DNA from: Kitasatospora viridis
Lineage (GTDB): Bacteria > Actinomycetota > Actinomycetes > Streptomycetales > Streptomycetaceae
Direction: 5' to 3'
NCBI RefSeq assembly: GCF_007829815.1
Contig: NZ_VIWT01000009.1
Span: 124,001-188,000, forward strand
DNA: 64,000 bases
The notes under the pieces were generated by a model. The model worked only from the letters and a program-made list of their open reading frames with translations. It did not search any database and had not been told where the DNA came from. Below are positions 33,167-46,800 of this stretch, piece by piece; the stretch's first letter is position 1, and every line of letters begins with the position of its first letter. Made by a program: the position numbers and the translations under genes.

Positions 33167-34890
33167 ATGACGGACCCGCACGCCCGGCCCACCCTCGGCG
33201 AGCTGTTCACCGCCTGGGTGGCCCGCACCCCGCAGGCGCCCGCCCTCACCGACGGCCGGCGGACCTGGACCTACCGGCAGCTCGCCGACCGGGCCGCCCA
33301 CCTCGCGGCCGGCCTGCGCCGGCTCGGCGCCGGCCCCGAGCGCACCGTCGCGCTGGTGCTGCCCCGCTCGCCGGAGCTGATCACCGCCGAGCTCGCCACC
33401 ACTCTGGCCGGCGCCGCGTTCCTGCCCGTGGACCCGTCCTACCCCGCCGACCGCCGCACCCTGATGCTGACCGACGCGGCGCCGGCGGTGGTCCTGGACG
33501 AGGCGCTGCTGCGGGAACTGACGGACGGTCAGCCGCAGGACCCGTGCCCGCCCGCCGCGGTCGACCCCGACCACGCCGCCTACCTGATCTACACCTCCGG
33601 CTCCACCGGCACCCCCAAGGGCGTCACCGTCACCCACCGCGGCATCGCCGGCTTCACCGCCGCCGCGGCCGAGCGGTACGCCGTCGGCCCCGGGGGCCGG
33701 GTGCTCCAGTTCTCCTCGCCGAGCTTCGACGCCTCGGTGCTGGAGCTGTGCGTCTCCGTGCTCTGCGGTGCCACGCTGGTGGTGCCGCCCGACGGGCCGT
33801 GGCTGGGCGAGGAGCTGGCCCAGGTGCTGGACGGGCACCGGATCAGCCACGCGCTGATCCCGCCCGCCGCGCTGGCCACCCTGCCCGACCCGGCCGCCAC
33901 CGGGGCCGCTCGCCACCTGCGCACGCTGATCGTCGGCGCCGAGGCCTGCTCGGCGGCGCTGGTCCGCCGCTGGGCGCCCGGCCGACGCATGATCAACTCC
34001 TACGGTCCGACCGAGGCCACCATCGTCGCCAGCTGGACCGGCCCGCTCGCCCCCGGCGACGGCGAGCCCACCATCGGCGTGCCGCTCCCGACCGCCCGGG
34101 CGCACGTGCTGGACGCGGCGATGCGGCCGGCGGCGCCCGGCGCGGACGGCGAGCTCTTCGTCGGCGGCGACGGCGTGGCCCGCGGCTACCTGGGCCGCCC
34201 CGGCCTGACCGCCACCCGCTTCGTCGCCGACCCGTTCGGCCCGCCCGGCGCCCGGCTCTACCGCACCGGCGACCGGGCCCGCTGGACGGCGGACGGCGAA
34301 CTGGAGTTCCTCGGCCGCCTCGACCGCCAGGTCAAGCTGCGCGGCTTCCGGATCGAACCCGGCGAGATCGAGGCCGCCCTGGTGCGGCAGCCGGGCGTCG
34401 CCGAGGCCGTCGTCGAGGTGCGCGAGGACGAGCCGGGGCGCCAACGCCTGGTCGGCTACGTCACCGCGGAACCCGGTCCGGACGGCCCCGCGCTCGACGG
34501 CCCCGGGCTGCGCGCCGCGCTCGCCGCCGAACTGCCCGCCCACCTGGTGCCGGCCGCCGTCATGGTCCTGACGGCCTTTCCGCTGACGCCGCAGCACAAG
34601 ATCGACCGCCGCGCCCTGCCCGCGCCCGAGCCCGCCGCCGCCCGCACCGACGGCGCCACCGTGCCCCGCACGCCCGCCGAGCGGGCGATCGCCGAGCTCT
34701 GGGCCGAGCTGCTCGGCCTCGGGAGCGTCGGCGTCGAGGACGACTTCTTCGAGCTCGGCGGCGACTCCGTGCTCGCCGCCCGCCTGCTCGCCCGGATCCG
34801 CGAGCGGCTCGGCGCGCGCCTGACGCTGCGCCAGGCCTTCACCGCCCGCACCGTCGCCGAACTGGCCGAACTGGCCGTCCCCGATGACCG
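33167..34890 (+). other. NRPS module 1: A-T (initiation)
   Basis: A1 spans about 33185-34640 with TSGSTGTPKGV, SYGPTEAT, YRTGDRARW and the A10 lysine in HKIDRR. Code D-A-L-L-I-G-S-I-V suggests a hydrophobic or aromatic residue, not assigned. T1 DDFFELGGDS is near 34738-34770. A1 is closely related to A5 (shared SFDAxVLELC and PPAALATLP). Confidence 0.8.
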
Positions 34891-37800
34891 GGCCGCACAA
34901 GGCGGTGACCCCGACCCGATCCCGCCCGCGCCGCGCGACCGCCCGCTGCCGCTCTCCAGCACCCAGCGCCGGCTCTGGTTCCTCGACGACCTCGAACCCG
35001 GCGGCACCGCCTACAACACCGGCCTCGCCCTCGCCCTGCGCGGCCCGCTCGACCAGCCCGCCCTGCAACGCGCCCTGCACCGCCTGGCCGCCCGCCACGA
35101 CGCGCTGTGCACCCGCTTCGCCACCGTCGACGGCCGGGGCGTCCAACTGGTCGACGCCGAGCCGCAGCTGACGCTGCGCACGGCCGAACCGGGCCCCGGC
35201 CGCAGCGTCGAGCAGCTGCTGACCGAGGAGCTGCGCCGCCCCTTCGACCTCGCCACCGGCCCGCTCACCCGCGCCCTGCTGGTCCGCCGCGCCGACGACG
35301 ACCAGGTGCTGCTGCTCGCCCAGCACCACATCGTCACCGACGGCTGGACGGTCGGCCTGCTCACCCGCGAACTGGCCGCCCTCTACCGCGCCGAGACCAC
35401 CGGCGCACCCGACGGCCTGCCCGCCCCCGCCACCCAGTACCCGGACTACGCGCTCTGGGAGAGCGGCCGCACGCACACCGACGGACTCGCCTACTGGAGG
35501 CGGCAGCTGACCGGGCTGCACACCCCCGAGCTGCCCGTCGACCACCCCCGCCCGGCCGTGCGCGCCACCGCCGGCGACGCGCACCGCCACCGGCTGCCCG
35601 CCGAGCTGGTGACCCGGCTGCGCCGGCTGGCCGCCGGGCGCGGCACCACCGTCTTCACCCTGTTCGCCGGCGCCGCCGCCCTGCTGCTGGCCCGCAGCTC
35701 GGGCCGGCGCGACGTGGCGCTCGGCACCGTCACCAACGGCCGCGACCGCCGCGAACTGGAGCAGGTGGCCGGCTTCTTCGTCAACACCGTGGTGCTGCGC
35801 GCCGACGTCGACGACACCGCCACGGTGGACGACTACCTGACCGGGCTGCGGAGCACCCTGCTGGACGCCTTCGCGCACGACCAGGTGCCCTTCGACGCGG
35901 TGGTCGACGAACTCGCCCCGCCCCGCGACCCCAGCCGCACCCCGTTGGTGCAGGCCCTGGTGGTGCAGCAGCTCGCCCCGCCCGCGCCGATCGCGGCCGG
36001 CCCGCTCACCGTCACCGAGCACCCGCTGCCCCGCCCGGTGGCCCGCTTCGACCTGGTGCTGGAGTTCACCCCCGTGCCCGACGGCGGCTTCGAGCTGACG
36101 CTGGAGTACAGCACCGCGCTCTTCGAGGCCGCCACCGTGCGCCGACTGGCCGGCTACCTGCACCAGCTGCTGGCCGGCATGGCCGACGGGCCGCAGCGCA
36201 CCCTCGCCCAACTGCCGCTGGTCACCGAGTCGGAGCAGCGCGCGCTGACCGGCCCCGTGCGGGACCGCCGGCTCGGTGTGCCCGTGCCGCCCGGCATCGC
36301 GGGCGAGCTGTACCGGGACGGCGCCGCCACCGGGGAGCTGGCCCGGATCCGCGCCGACGGCGAAACGGTCCACCTCGGCCCCGTCGAGCCGGCCGCGGCG
36401 CCCGCCCGCTCGATGGAGCCGAGCACCGAACGGCGTGGGCGGGCCGCCCGCCACGTGCCGCCCCGCACGCCCACCGAACGCACCCTGGCCGCCCTGCTCG
36501 CCGAGCTGCTGCGGGCGGAGCGGGTCGGCGCGGACGACAACTTCTTCGAGCTCGGCGGCGACTCCATCCTCAGCATCCAGCTGGTCGCCCAGGCCCGGCA
36601 GGCCGGGCTCGCGCTCACCTCCCGGGACGTCTACCAGCACCAGACCGTCGCGGCGCTGGCCCGCCGCGCCGACGAGGCCGGGCCGCTCGTGCCCGACGCC
36701 CGCCCCGCCGAACCGGCCACCGGACCGGCCCCGCTGACACCCATCCAGGACTGGCTGCTGGCCCGCGACGGCGCCGCCCACTTCGCCCAGGCGGTCTCGC
36801 TCCTGCTACCGGCCGACCTGGACCCGGACGCCTTGGAACAGGCGCTGGGCGACCTGACGGACCATCACGACGCGCTGCGCGCCCGGTTCCCCGGCGGCCC
36901 GCACTGGCAGGTCGAGCAGCCGGGCGAACGGATCACGCTGGACCGGCACACCGGCCCGGACACCGACACCCCGCACCACGGCCCGTTCCGCCTGGACGGC
37001 GGCCCGCTGCTGCGCGCCGTGCTGCACGAGCGCGGGCCGGACCGCCCGCCCGTGCTGCACCTGGCCGTGCACCACCTGGTGGTGGACGGGGTCTCCTGGC
37101 GCCTGCTGCTCGCGGACCTGGACCTCGCCTACCGGGCCCGCCGGGCCGGGCGGCCGCCCGAGCTGCCCGCCAAGACCACGCCGATGCGCCAATGGGCGGC
37201 CCGGCTGGCCGAGTTCGCTGCCGACGGCGGCTTCGACCCGGAGCGCGCCTACTGGACCGGCATCGCCGAGCAGGCCGCCGCGCTGCCCGCGCCCGACGGG
37301 CCGGCGCCCGGCCGCTACGCCGACACCCGCATGCTCACCACCCGCCTCGGCGCCGGCCTGAGCGCCGCCCTGCTGCGCACCCTGCCCGAGACCTACCGCA
37401 CCCGGATCAACGACGTGCTGCTCGCCGCGCTCGGCCGGGCGCTGGGCGAGTGGACCGGCCGGGAGCGGGTGCTGGTGGAGGTCGAGGGCCACGGCCGCGA
37501 GGAGCTCTTCGCCGACCTGGACACCAGCCGCACCGTCGGCTGGTTCACCTCCCGCCACCCGCTGCTGCTCCCCGCCGCCCCGGGGGCCGACTGGGTGGAC
37601 GGCGCGCTCAAGCGGGTCAAGGAGCAGCTGCGCGCCGTGCCCCGGCGCGGCCTGGGGCACGACGTGCTGCGCCACCTGGTGCCGGGCGCGCTGCCCGAGC
37701 CGCCCACGGCGCTGCTGAGCTTCAACTACCTGGGCCGGATGACCGCCGCCGACGACCCGGACGGCCTGCTCCGGGGCGAGCTGCGCCCGCTGGAGCTGGA

Positions 37801-40800
37801 CGCCGACCCGGCCGCCGCCCGCCCGCACGCCCTCGAACTGGTCGGCCGGCTCGACGGCGAGGAGCTGGAGTTCAGCTGGCTCCACCCGGCGGGCCACGAG
37901 CAGCGGACCGCCGAGCTCGCCGAGCACTTCACCAGCGCGCTGGCCGCGATCGCCCGGCACGCCACCCGGCCCGGCAGCGCGGGCCGCACCCCGGGCGACT
38001 TCCCGCTCGCCCGGCTCGACCAGGCGGCCGTCGACCGGATCGCCGGCGCCGACCCGGGCGCGCTGGACGACGTCCACCCGCTCACCCCCACCCAGGCCGG
38101 CATGCTCTTCCACGGCCTCGCCCAGGGCGACGGGGGCGTCTACCACCAGCAGCTCACCTTCGAGCTGGCCGGCGTGAGCGACCCCGAGCGGCTGGCCGCC
38201 GCCTGGCAGCGGGTCACCGACCGCACGCCGGTGCTGCGCGGGCGGGCGGTCTGGCAGGACGTCCCCGAGCCGGTTTTCGCCGTGGAGCGAAACATCGCGC
38301 TGCCGGTGCGTCAGCTGGACTGGCGTCAGCTGACGCAGCCGCAGCAGGGCGAGGCACTGCGGCGGCTGACGGCCGAGGACCCGGGCATCGAGCTCGACCG
38401 GGCCCCGCTGCAACGCCTGGTGATCGCCCGGCTCACCGACCGCTCGGTGCGGGTGCTGTGGACCTTCCACCACCTGCTGCTCGACGGCTGGAGCCTGTTC
38501 CAGGTGCTCGCCGACGTCTTCGCCGCACACGCCGACCCCGGCGCCGAGCTGCCCGAACGCCGCCCGTTCCGCGACTACCTCGGCTGGCTGGCCGAGCAGG
38601 ACACCGCCGCCGCCGAGGCCCACTGGCAGCGCCGGCTGGCCGGACTGGCCGAGGCCACCCCGCTGCCCTACGACCGGGAACCGCGCGAGAGCCACCGCGC
38701 CGAGTCCACCGCCGCCCTGCGCGCCGCCGTGCCCGCCGCCACCACCCGGGCCCTGGAAGAACTCGCCCGCAGCGCCGGACTCACCCTCAACACCCTGGTC
38801 CAGGGCGCCTGGGCGGTGCTGCTGAGCCGGCTCTCCGGCCGCTCCGAGGTGGTCTTCGGCACCACCGTCTCCGGCCGCCCGCCCGAGCTGGCCGGCGCCG
38901 AGGCGATCACCGGCCTGTTCATCACCACCCTGCCCACCCGGGTCACCGTGCCCGGGCGGGGCAGCACGCTGGACTGGCTGCGCCACCTCCAGCAGACCCA
39001 GAGCGAGGACCGCCGGCACGGCCACCTGCCGCTCGGCCGGCTCGCCGCCGCCACCGAACTGCCCGAGCGGGTCGCCCTGTTCGACAGCATCGTGGTATTC
39101 GAGAACTACCCCGTGGACGGCGACCTCGCCGCCGCCCACGGCCTGCGGATGACCGGGCTGGACGGCGTCGAGACCACCAACTACCCGCTCAACCTGATCG
39201 CCTACCCCGGCCCCGAGCTCACCCTGCGCTTCGGCTACGACCCCGGGCTGCTCGACGCCGCGACCGTCGAGCGGCTCGCCGAGTACCTCACCGTGCTGCT
39301 CACCGGCCTCGCCGCCGACCCGCACCGTCCGCCCGCGCTGCTGCCGCTGCTCACCGCGCAGCGCCGCGCGCAGGTGCTGGAGCAGTGGAACGACACCGCC
39401 GTCGAGCCGCCGGCTGCCGGCGTCGCCGAGCTGTTCGCCGCCCAGGTGAGCCGCAACCCCGACGCGATCGCCCTGGAGAGCGGGCCCGAGCGGCTCAGCT
39501 ACCGGGAGCTGGACCAGCGGGCGGCCGCGATCGCCGCCCGGCTGGCGGCCTCGGGCGTGGGCGCGGAGCGGCCGGTCGCGGTGCTGATGGACCGTTCGGT
39601 CACCCTGGCGGCCGTCCAGCTCGCGCTGGTGCGCCTGGGCGCGGTCTTCGTGCCGCTGGACGGGCGGGCGCCCGAGGAGCGGCTGCGCCGGATGCTCGCC
39701 GAGGCGGGCGCCGACCTGCTGCTCACCGACGGGCGCTGGGAGCAGACCGCGCGGGCCGTGCTGCCCGGCGGACAGGTGCTGGAGCCGGCGGGCTGGACGG
39801 GCGAGCCCTCGGACCTCCCGTTCCCGCACCCCGACACCCTCCAGTACCTGATGTTCACCTCCGGCTCCACCGGCCTGCCCAAGGGCGTCGCGGTGCGCCA
39901 GCGCGACGTCGCCGCGCTCGCCCTGGACCGCGCCTTCGCGGGGCACGACCGGGTGCTGGTGCACTCGCCGCACGCCTTCGACGCCGCCACCTACGAGTTC
40001 TGGGTGCCGCTGCTGCGCGGCGGCACCGCCGTGCTGGCGCCGCCCGGCGCCGACCTGGACGCCGCCGCCGTCCGCCGCGCCATCGGCGAACAGGGCGTGC
40101 GCTGCCTCTGGTTGACCGCCGGCCTGTTCCGGCTGCTCGCCCAGGAGGACCCCGCCTGCCTGCGCGGCGCCCGCGAGGTGTGGACCGGCGGCGAGGCCGT
40201 GCCCGGCGCGGTGGTGCGCCGAGTCCTGGACGCCTGCCCGGAGTTGACCGTGGTCAACGGCTACGGCCCCACGGAGACCACCACCTTCGCCACCCAGCGG
40301 CCGTTCCGCGCGGGCGAAGTGCTGCCCGCCGCGCTGCCCATCGGCCGCCCGCTCGACAACACCCGCACCTACGTGCTGGACCGGCAGCTGCGGCCGCTGC
40401 CGCCGGGCGTCCCCGGCGAGCTGTACCTGGCCGGCGCCGGCCTGGCCCGCGGCTACTTCGCCCGCCCCGGCGCGACGGCCGCCCGCTACCTCGCCGACCC
40501 GTACGGCGCGCCCGGCACCCGGATGTACCGCACCGGCGACCTGGCCGCCTGGAGCGCCGACGGCGAGCTGCGCTTCGTCGGCCGGGCCGACGCCCAGCTC
40601 AAGATCCGCGGCTTCCGGGTCGAACCCGCCGAGATCGAGGCCCGACTGACGGACCATCAGGCCGTTGCCGAGGCCGTGGTCTCGCTGCACCGGCAAGGCG
40701 GCCGCAAGCTGCTGGTCGCCCACCTGGTCACCGCCGCCGGCGCGGCCCCGGCCACCGCCGAGCTGCGCGCCTGGCTGGCCGCCGAACTGCCCGACTACAT

Positions 40801-43800
40801 GGTGCCCGCCGCCTTCGTCACCGTCCCGGTGCTGCCGCTCACCGCCAACGGCAAGGTGGACCACCGCCGCCTGCCCGCACCCGAGTTCGGCACCGCCGGG
40901 CCCGCCCACCGGGCGCCCGGCACGCCCGCCGAGGAGCTGCTGGCCGGCATCTGGTCCGAGCTGCTCGGCGTCGACCCGGTGGGCGCCGACGACAACTTCT
41001 TCATGCTCGGCGGCGATTCGATCCTGAGCATCCAGGTGGTCTCCCGGGCCCGGGCCGCCGGCCTCGCGCTCACCCCCCGCGACCTGTTCCGCCACCCCGT
41101 GCTCTCCGCGCTGGCCGCCGCGGCCGGCACCGCCGCGACCGTCGCCGGCACCGAACCGGTCGCCGGCCCGGTCGAGTTGACGCCGATCCAGCACTGGCTG
41201 CTGGCCGCCGAACCCGAACACAACGACCAGTACCTGCTGATCGACACCCCGCCGCAGGTCGACCAGGACGCACTGCGCCAGGCCCTGGCGGCGCTCTGGC
41301 GCCGGCACGACGCGCTGCGCGCCCGCTTCGAGCACGCCGACGGGCAGTGGCGGCAGAGCTGCGCGCCCGCCGACGACCCGGCCCCCGAACTGCTGCGCGT
41401 CGCCGAGCTCGCCACCGAGCAGGCCATCGCCGAGGTGCACGCCCGCCTGGGTCTGGCCGAACCCCTGTTCACCGCCCAGCTGTTCACCGGCTCGGCCCAA
41501 CTGCTGCTCGCCGCGCACCACCTGGTGGTGGACGGCGTCTCCTGGCGGATCCTGCTGGAGGACCTGGAGACCGCCTACCGCCAGGCCCGCGACGGCGCAC
41601 CCGTGCACCTGCCCGCCCGCACCAGCTCGGTGCGCGAGTGGGCCCGCCGACTGCGCGCCCGCACCGAAGCCGGCGCCTTCGACGCCGAGCGCGAGCACTG
41701 GCGCACCGCCGCGTGGCACAGCGGCGCGCCGCTGCCGGCGGACCGCGAGGGCCCCAACACCGTGGCGAGCACCGCCGCCGTCACCGTCCGGCTGGACCGC
41801 GAGCGCACCGAGCGGCTGCTGCGCCGGGTGCCCGCCGTCTACCGCACCCGGATCGACGACGTGCTGCTCACCGCGCTCGGCCGGGTGCTCGCCGACTGGA
41901 CCGGCCGCTCCACCGTCGCCGTCGGCCTGGAGGGCCACGGCCGCGAGGACCAGCTCTTCACCGACCTCGACCTGTCACGCACCGTCGGCTGGTTCACCAG
42001 CCTCTACCCCGTCGCCCTGGAGCTGCCCGAGGGCGGCGGGTGGGGCGCGGCCCTGAAGGCCGTCAAGGAGCGGCTGCGCGCCGTGCCGCAGCGCGGCCTC
42101 GGCTACGGCGCGCTGCGCCACCTGGCCCGGGACGCCGAGCTGGCCGCCCTGCCCGCGCCCGCCGTCAGCTTCAACTACCTGGGCCGCTTCGACTGGAGCG
42201 CCGAGGACGGCGCCCTGGTCCGCGCCGTGCCGCACGGGCTGGCCGGTGCCGAGGCGCCCGGGGCCGAGCGCCCGCACCTGCTCGACGTGGTCGCCCGGGT
42301 GGAGGACGGCGAACTGGCCGTCAGTTGGCACTACAGCACCGGGCGGCACGCGCCCGGCACCGTCACCGGCCTGGCCGAGGCCATGCTGGCGGCGCTCGAC
42401 GGCATCCTCGCGCACTGCGCCGAGCCCGGCGCGGGCGGCCGCACCCCCTCCGACTTCCCGCTCGCGGGCCTCGACCAGGCCGCCCTGGACCGGGTGGCCG
42501 GGACCGGACGCGAGGTCGACGACCTCTACCCGCTGACGCCGACCCAGGCCGGCATGCTCTTCCACCACCTGATGGAGCCGGACGGCGACAGCTACCTCAA
42601 CCAGGTGGTGCTGGTGCTCGGCGGCGTCACCGACCCGGACGCGCTGGCCCGGGCCTGGCAGCACACCGCCGACGCCAACCCGGTGCTGCGCACCCGCCTG
42701 GTCTGGCAGGAGACCGCCGAACCGCTGCAACTGGTCGCCCGCCGCGCCACCGTGCCGGTGGCCAGGCTGGACTGGTCCGACCGGCCGGCCGACTGGTGCG
42801 AGCAGGAACTGGACCGGCTGCTCGCCGAGGACCGGGCGGCCCGGATCGACCTGGCGGCCGCGCCGCTGTGGCGGCTCGCGCTGATCCGGCTCTCCGGCGA
42901 CCGGGTGCGGCTGGTGTGGACCTTCCACCACGTGCTGCTGGACGGCTGGAGCGCGGCCCAGGTCTTCGACGAGGTCTGCACCCGGTACGCCGGCCTCGCG
43001 GTGCCCGAGCGGGCGCCGTTCGCCGAGTACCTGCGCTGGCTGGACGGGCAGGACGGCGCGGTGGCCGAGCGGCACTGGCGCGCGGTGCTGGACGGCTTCA
43101 CCGCGCCCACCCCGCTGCCGCGCACCGGGCCGGGCGGCGGCGCACCCGCCTCCGTGCTGGTCACCCTGGACGCCGAGCACTCGGCCCGGCTGCGCCAGGC
43201 GGCGCAGCGGGCCGGACTGACCGTCAACACCGTGCTGCAGGGCGCCTGGGCGCTGCTGCTCTCGCGCTTCGGCGGCGGGGCCGACGTGGTCTTCGGCAGC
43301 ACCGTGTCGGGCCGGCCGGCCGAACTGCCCGGGGTGACCGGGATGGTCGGACTGTTCATCAACACCCTGCCGACCCGGGCCCGGATCGAGGGCGGGCGCC
43401 GGGTGCTGGACTGGCTCGGCGAGCTCCAGGCCGCCCAGTCGGAGGCCCGCCGGCACGAGGCGGTCTCGCTGGCGCAGCTGCAGAACTGGAGCGGACTGCC
43501 GGGCGGGACGGCGCTCTTCGAGAGCATCCTGGTCTTCGAGAACTACCCGCTGGACGGCGACGCCCCGGCTCGCCTGGGCCTCACCGTGCACCCGGAGCGG
43601 GACGTGGAGCCGACCAGCTACCCGCTCAGCGTGGTGGTGGCGCCCGGCGAGGTGCTGACCGTCCACCTGGACCACGACGCCGGCGCCTTCGACCGGCCCA
43701 CCGTCGAGGCGATGGGGGCGGGCCTGCGCACGCTGCTCGCCGCGATCGCCGCCGACCCGGAGCGCACCCTGGCCGAGCTGCCGCTGCTGGACGCGGGGGA

Positions 43801-46800
43801 GCAGCGCGCCCTGCTGGAACGTTTCTCCTTCGTGGACGATGCGCCGAAACGTTTCGCCCACGGCCGGTCCGGCCCGGACACCGTCGCGGCGGCCTTCGCC
43901 GCACAGGCCGCCCGCACCCCCGACGCGCTCGCCGTCCAGGCGGGGGAGCAGCGGCTGACCTACCGTCAGCTCGACGAGCGCGCCAACCGACTCGCCCACC
44001 TGCTGCGCGAGGCCGGCGCCGGACCCGAGCGGTTCGTCGCCCTCGCCCTGCCCCGCACCGCCGACCTGGCCGTCGCCCTGCTCGCCGTGCTCAAGAGCGG
44101 CGCCGGCTACCTCCCGGTCGACCCCGGCTACCCGGCCGACCGGATCGCCTTCCTCCTCGCGGACGTGCGGCCCGACACCGTGCTCACCACCTCGGCGCTG
44201 GCCGAGCGGCTGCCGGCCGGGCGCACCGTGCTGCTCGACACCCCCGGGCTCACCGACCGCTACCCCGCCACCGCCCCCGCCACCGCGCTGACCGCCGCCC
44301 ACCCGGCCTACGTGATCCACACCTCCGGCTCCACCGGCCGCCCCAAGGGCGTCGTGGTCAGCCACGCCTCGGTGCTCGCCCTCACCGACTGGGCCGCCGC
44401 CGAGTTCGGCCCGCACGGCCTGGAGCACGTGCTCGCCACCACCTCGCTCAGCTTCGACGTCTCGGTCTTCGAACTGCTCGCGCCGCTGCTGGCCGGCGGC
44501 ACCGTCGAACTGCTGCCGAACCTGCTCGCCCTCGCCGACCGGCCCGGCCCCCGGCAGGCCGGACTGCTCAGCGCCGTGCCCTCCGCCCTCGGCCGCCTGC
44601 TCGCCGACGACACCGTGGCGCTCACCGCCCGCACCGTCGTGCTGGCCGGCGAGGCACTGCCCGCCCGGACGGTCCGTCAGGTGCGCGCCGCCGTCCCCGG
44701 CGCCCGGGTGTTCAACATCTACGGGCCCACCGAGGCCACCGTCTACGCCGCCGCCCACCCCTGTGACCCCGCCGACCCGGACACCGACCCGCCGATCGGC
44801 CGCCCCGTCGGCGCCACCCGCGCCTACCTGCTCGACGAGCGGCTGCGCCCGGTGCCCGCCGGCGCGCCCGGCGAGCTGTACCTGGCCGGCCCGGGCATCG
44901 CCCGCGGCTACCTGCGGCGGCCCGGGCTGAGCGCCCAGCGCTTCCTCGCCGACCCGTACGGCGCGCCGGGCAGCCGCATGTACCGCACCGGCGACCTGGC
45001 CCGCTGGACCGGTGCTGGAGAACTGGTGTACCTCGGCCGAACCGACGACCAGGTCAAGGTGCGCGGCTTCCGGATCGAACTCGGCGAGCTGGAGGCCGCG
45101 CTGGCCCGCCATCCGGCGGTCGCCGCCGCCGCGGCCCGGGTGGTCGAGCAGGACGGCCACCGCCGCCTCGCCGCCTACGCCGTGCTCCGCCCGGGCGCCA
45201 CCGCCGACCCGGCCGAGCTGCGCGCCTTCCTGGCCGCCGGGCTGCCCGAACACCTGCTCCCCGCCGCCGTGCTGGAGCTTGCCGAGCTCCCGCTCGGCCC
45301 CTCCGGCAAACTGGACCGCCGCGCCCTGCCGCAACCCTCCTGGGCGCCCGCGCCCAGCACCCGGCACGTCGAGCCGCGCACCGCCGCCGAGCACACCCTC
45401 GCGGCGATCTGGTCCGAGGTGCTGGGCGTGCCCGGGATCGGCACCCGGGACAACTACTTCACCCTCGGCGGCGACTCCATCCTGGGCATCCAGATCGTCT
45501 CCGCCGCCCGCCGGGCCGGCCTCGCGCTCACCCCCCGGCACCTGTTCGCCCACCAGACCATCGCCGAACTCGCCCAAGCAGCCGAGCAGTTGCCCGCCCC
45601 CCAGGTCCTCGCGGAACAGGGCCCGATCACCGGCGAGGTCCCGCTCACCCCCGTTCAGCACTGGCTCCTCGGGACCCTGGACGGCGACCCGGCCCGCCTC
45701 ACCCAGGCCGTCGCCTTCGAACTCGCCCCGCAGGCCGACCAGACGCTGCTGCGCCCGGCCCTCGCCGCCCTGCTCGACCAGCACGACGCGCTGCGCCTGC
45801 TCGCCGCGCCCGGCGCCGACGGGTGGTGGCGCCAGTGGCACGCCGAACCCGGCGCCGAACCGTGGCTGGAGCAGCGCACCCAACAGCCCGCCGCAGTCGC
45901 CGAGGAGCTCTGCGCCGGCTTCGACCTGGCCACCGGCCCGCTGCTGCGCGCCGCGCTCTGCCGGCCGCAGGACGACCGGCCCCCGGTGCTGGTGCTCGCC
46001 GCCCACCACCTGGTGGTGGACGCCGTCTCCTGGCGGATCCTGCTGGAGGACCTGGACACCGCCTACCGCGCGCTGCTGGCGGGCCGGCGCCCCGACCTCG
46101 GCCCCAAGACCAGCTCGCTGCGCAGCTGGTCCCGGCGCCTGGCCGCGCACACCGCCGACGGCGGCTTCGACCAGGAGACCGCCCACTGGCAGGCCGTGGT
46201 TGACGGTGCGTCAGGCCTGCCGGTCGACCTGCCCGGCGGCAACACCGCCGCCCAGGAGGAGTCGCTGACCGCCGGCCTGGACGCCGAGGAGACCCGTCGG
46301 CTGCTCCAGGAGGTGCCGCAGGCCTACCGCACCCGGATCAACGACGTGCTGCTCTGCGCGCTCGGCCGGGTGCTCGGCCGCTGGACCGGCCGCGACCGGG
46401 TGGCCGTCGCCCTGGAGGGCCACGGCCGCGAGGAGCTCTTCGCCGACCTCGACCTCTCCCGCACCGTGGGCTGGTTCACCGCCCTGCACCCGGTCGTGCT
46501 GCCCGCCGAGCCGGACGCCGAACCCGGCGCCGCGCTCAAGGCGGTCAAGGAGGCGCTGCGGGCCGTGCCGCGCGGCGGCCTCGGCTACGGCGCGCTGCGC
46601 CACCTGCGCGGCACCGAGCTGCCCCCGCTGCCCCGGCTCAGCTTCAACTACCTCGGCCAGCAGGACTGGACGGCCACCCCCGGCGGACTGCTCCGGGCCC
46701 CCAGCGGCGGGCTCACCGGCGGCCTGGACCCGGCCGCCGAGCGCCCGCACCTGATCGACGTCGTCGGGCAGGTCAGCGACAAACGGCTGGAGTTCACCTG

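Noticed and set aside
36240..36535. Assembly collapse of repeated A domains as the reason for the missing A2
   Set aside because: A collapse would leave a clean chimera of two sister modules. Here the junction holds diverged, eroded fragments of two separate A-domain regions in an open frame, which points to real evolutionary loss.
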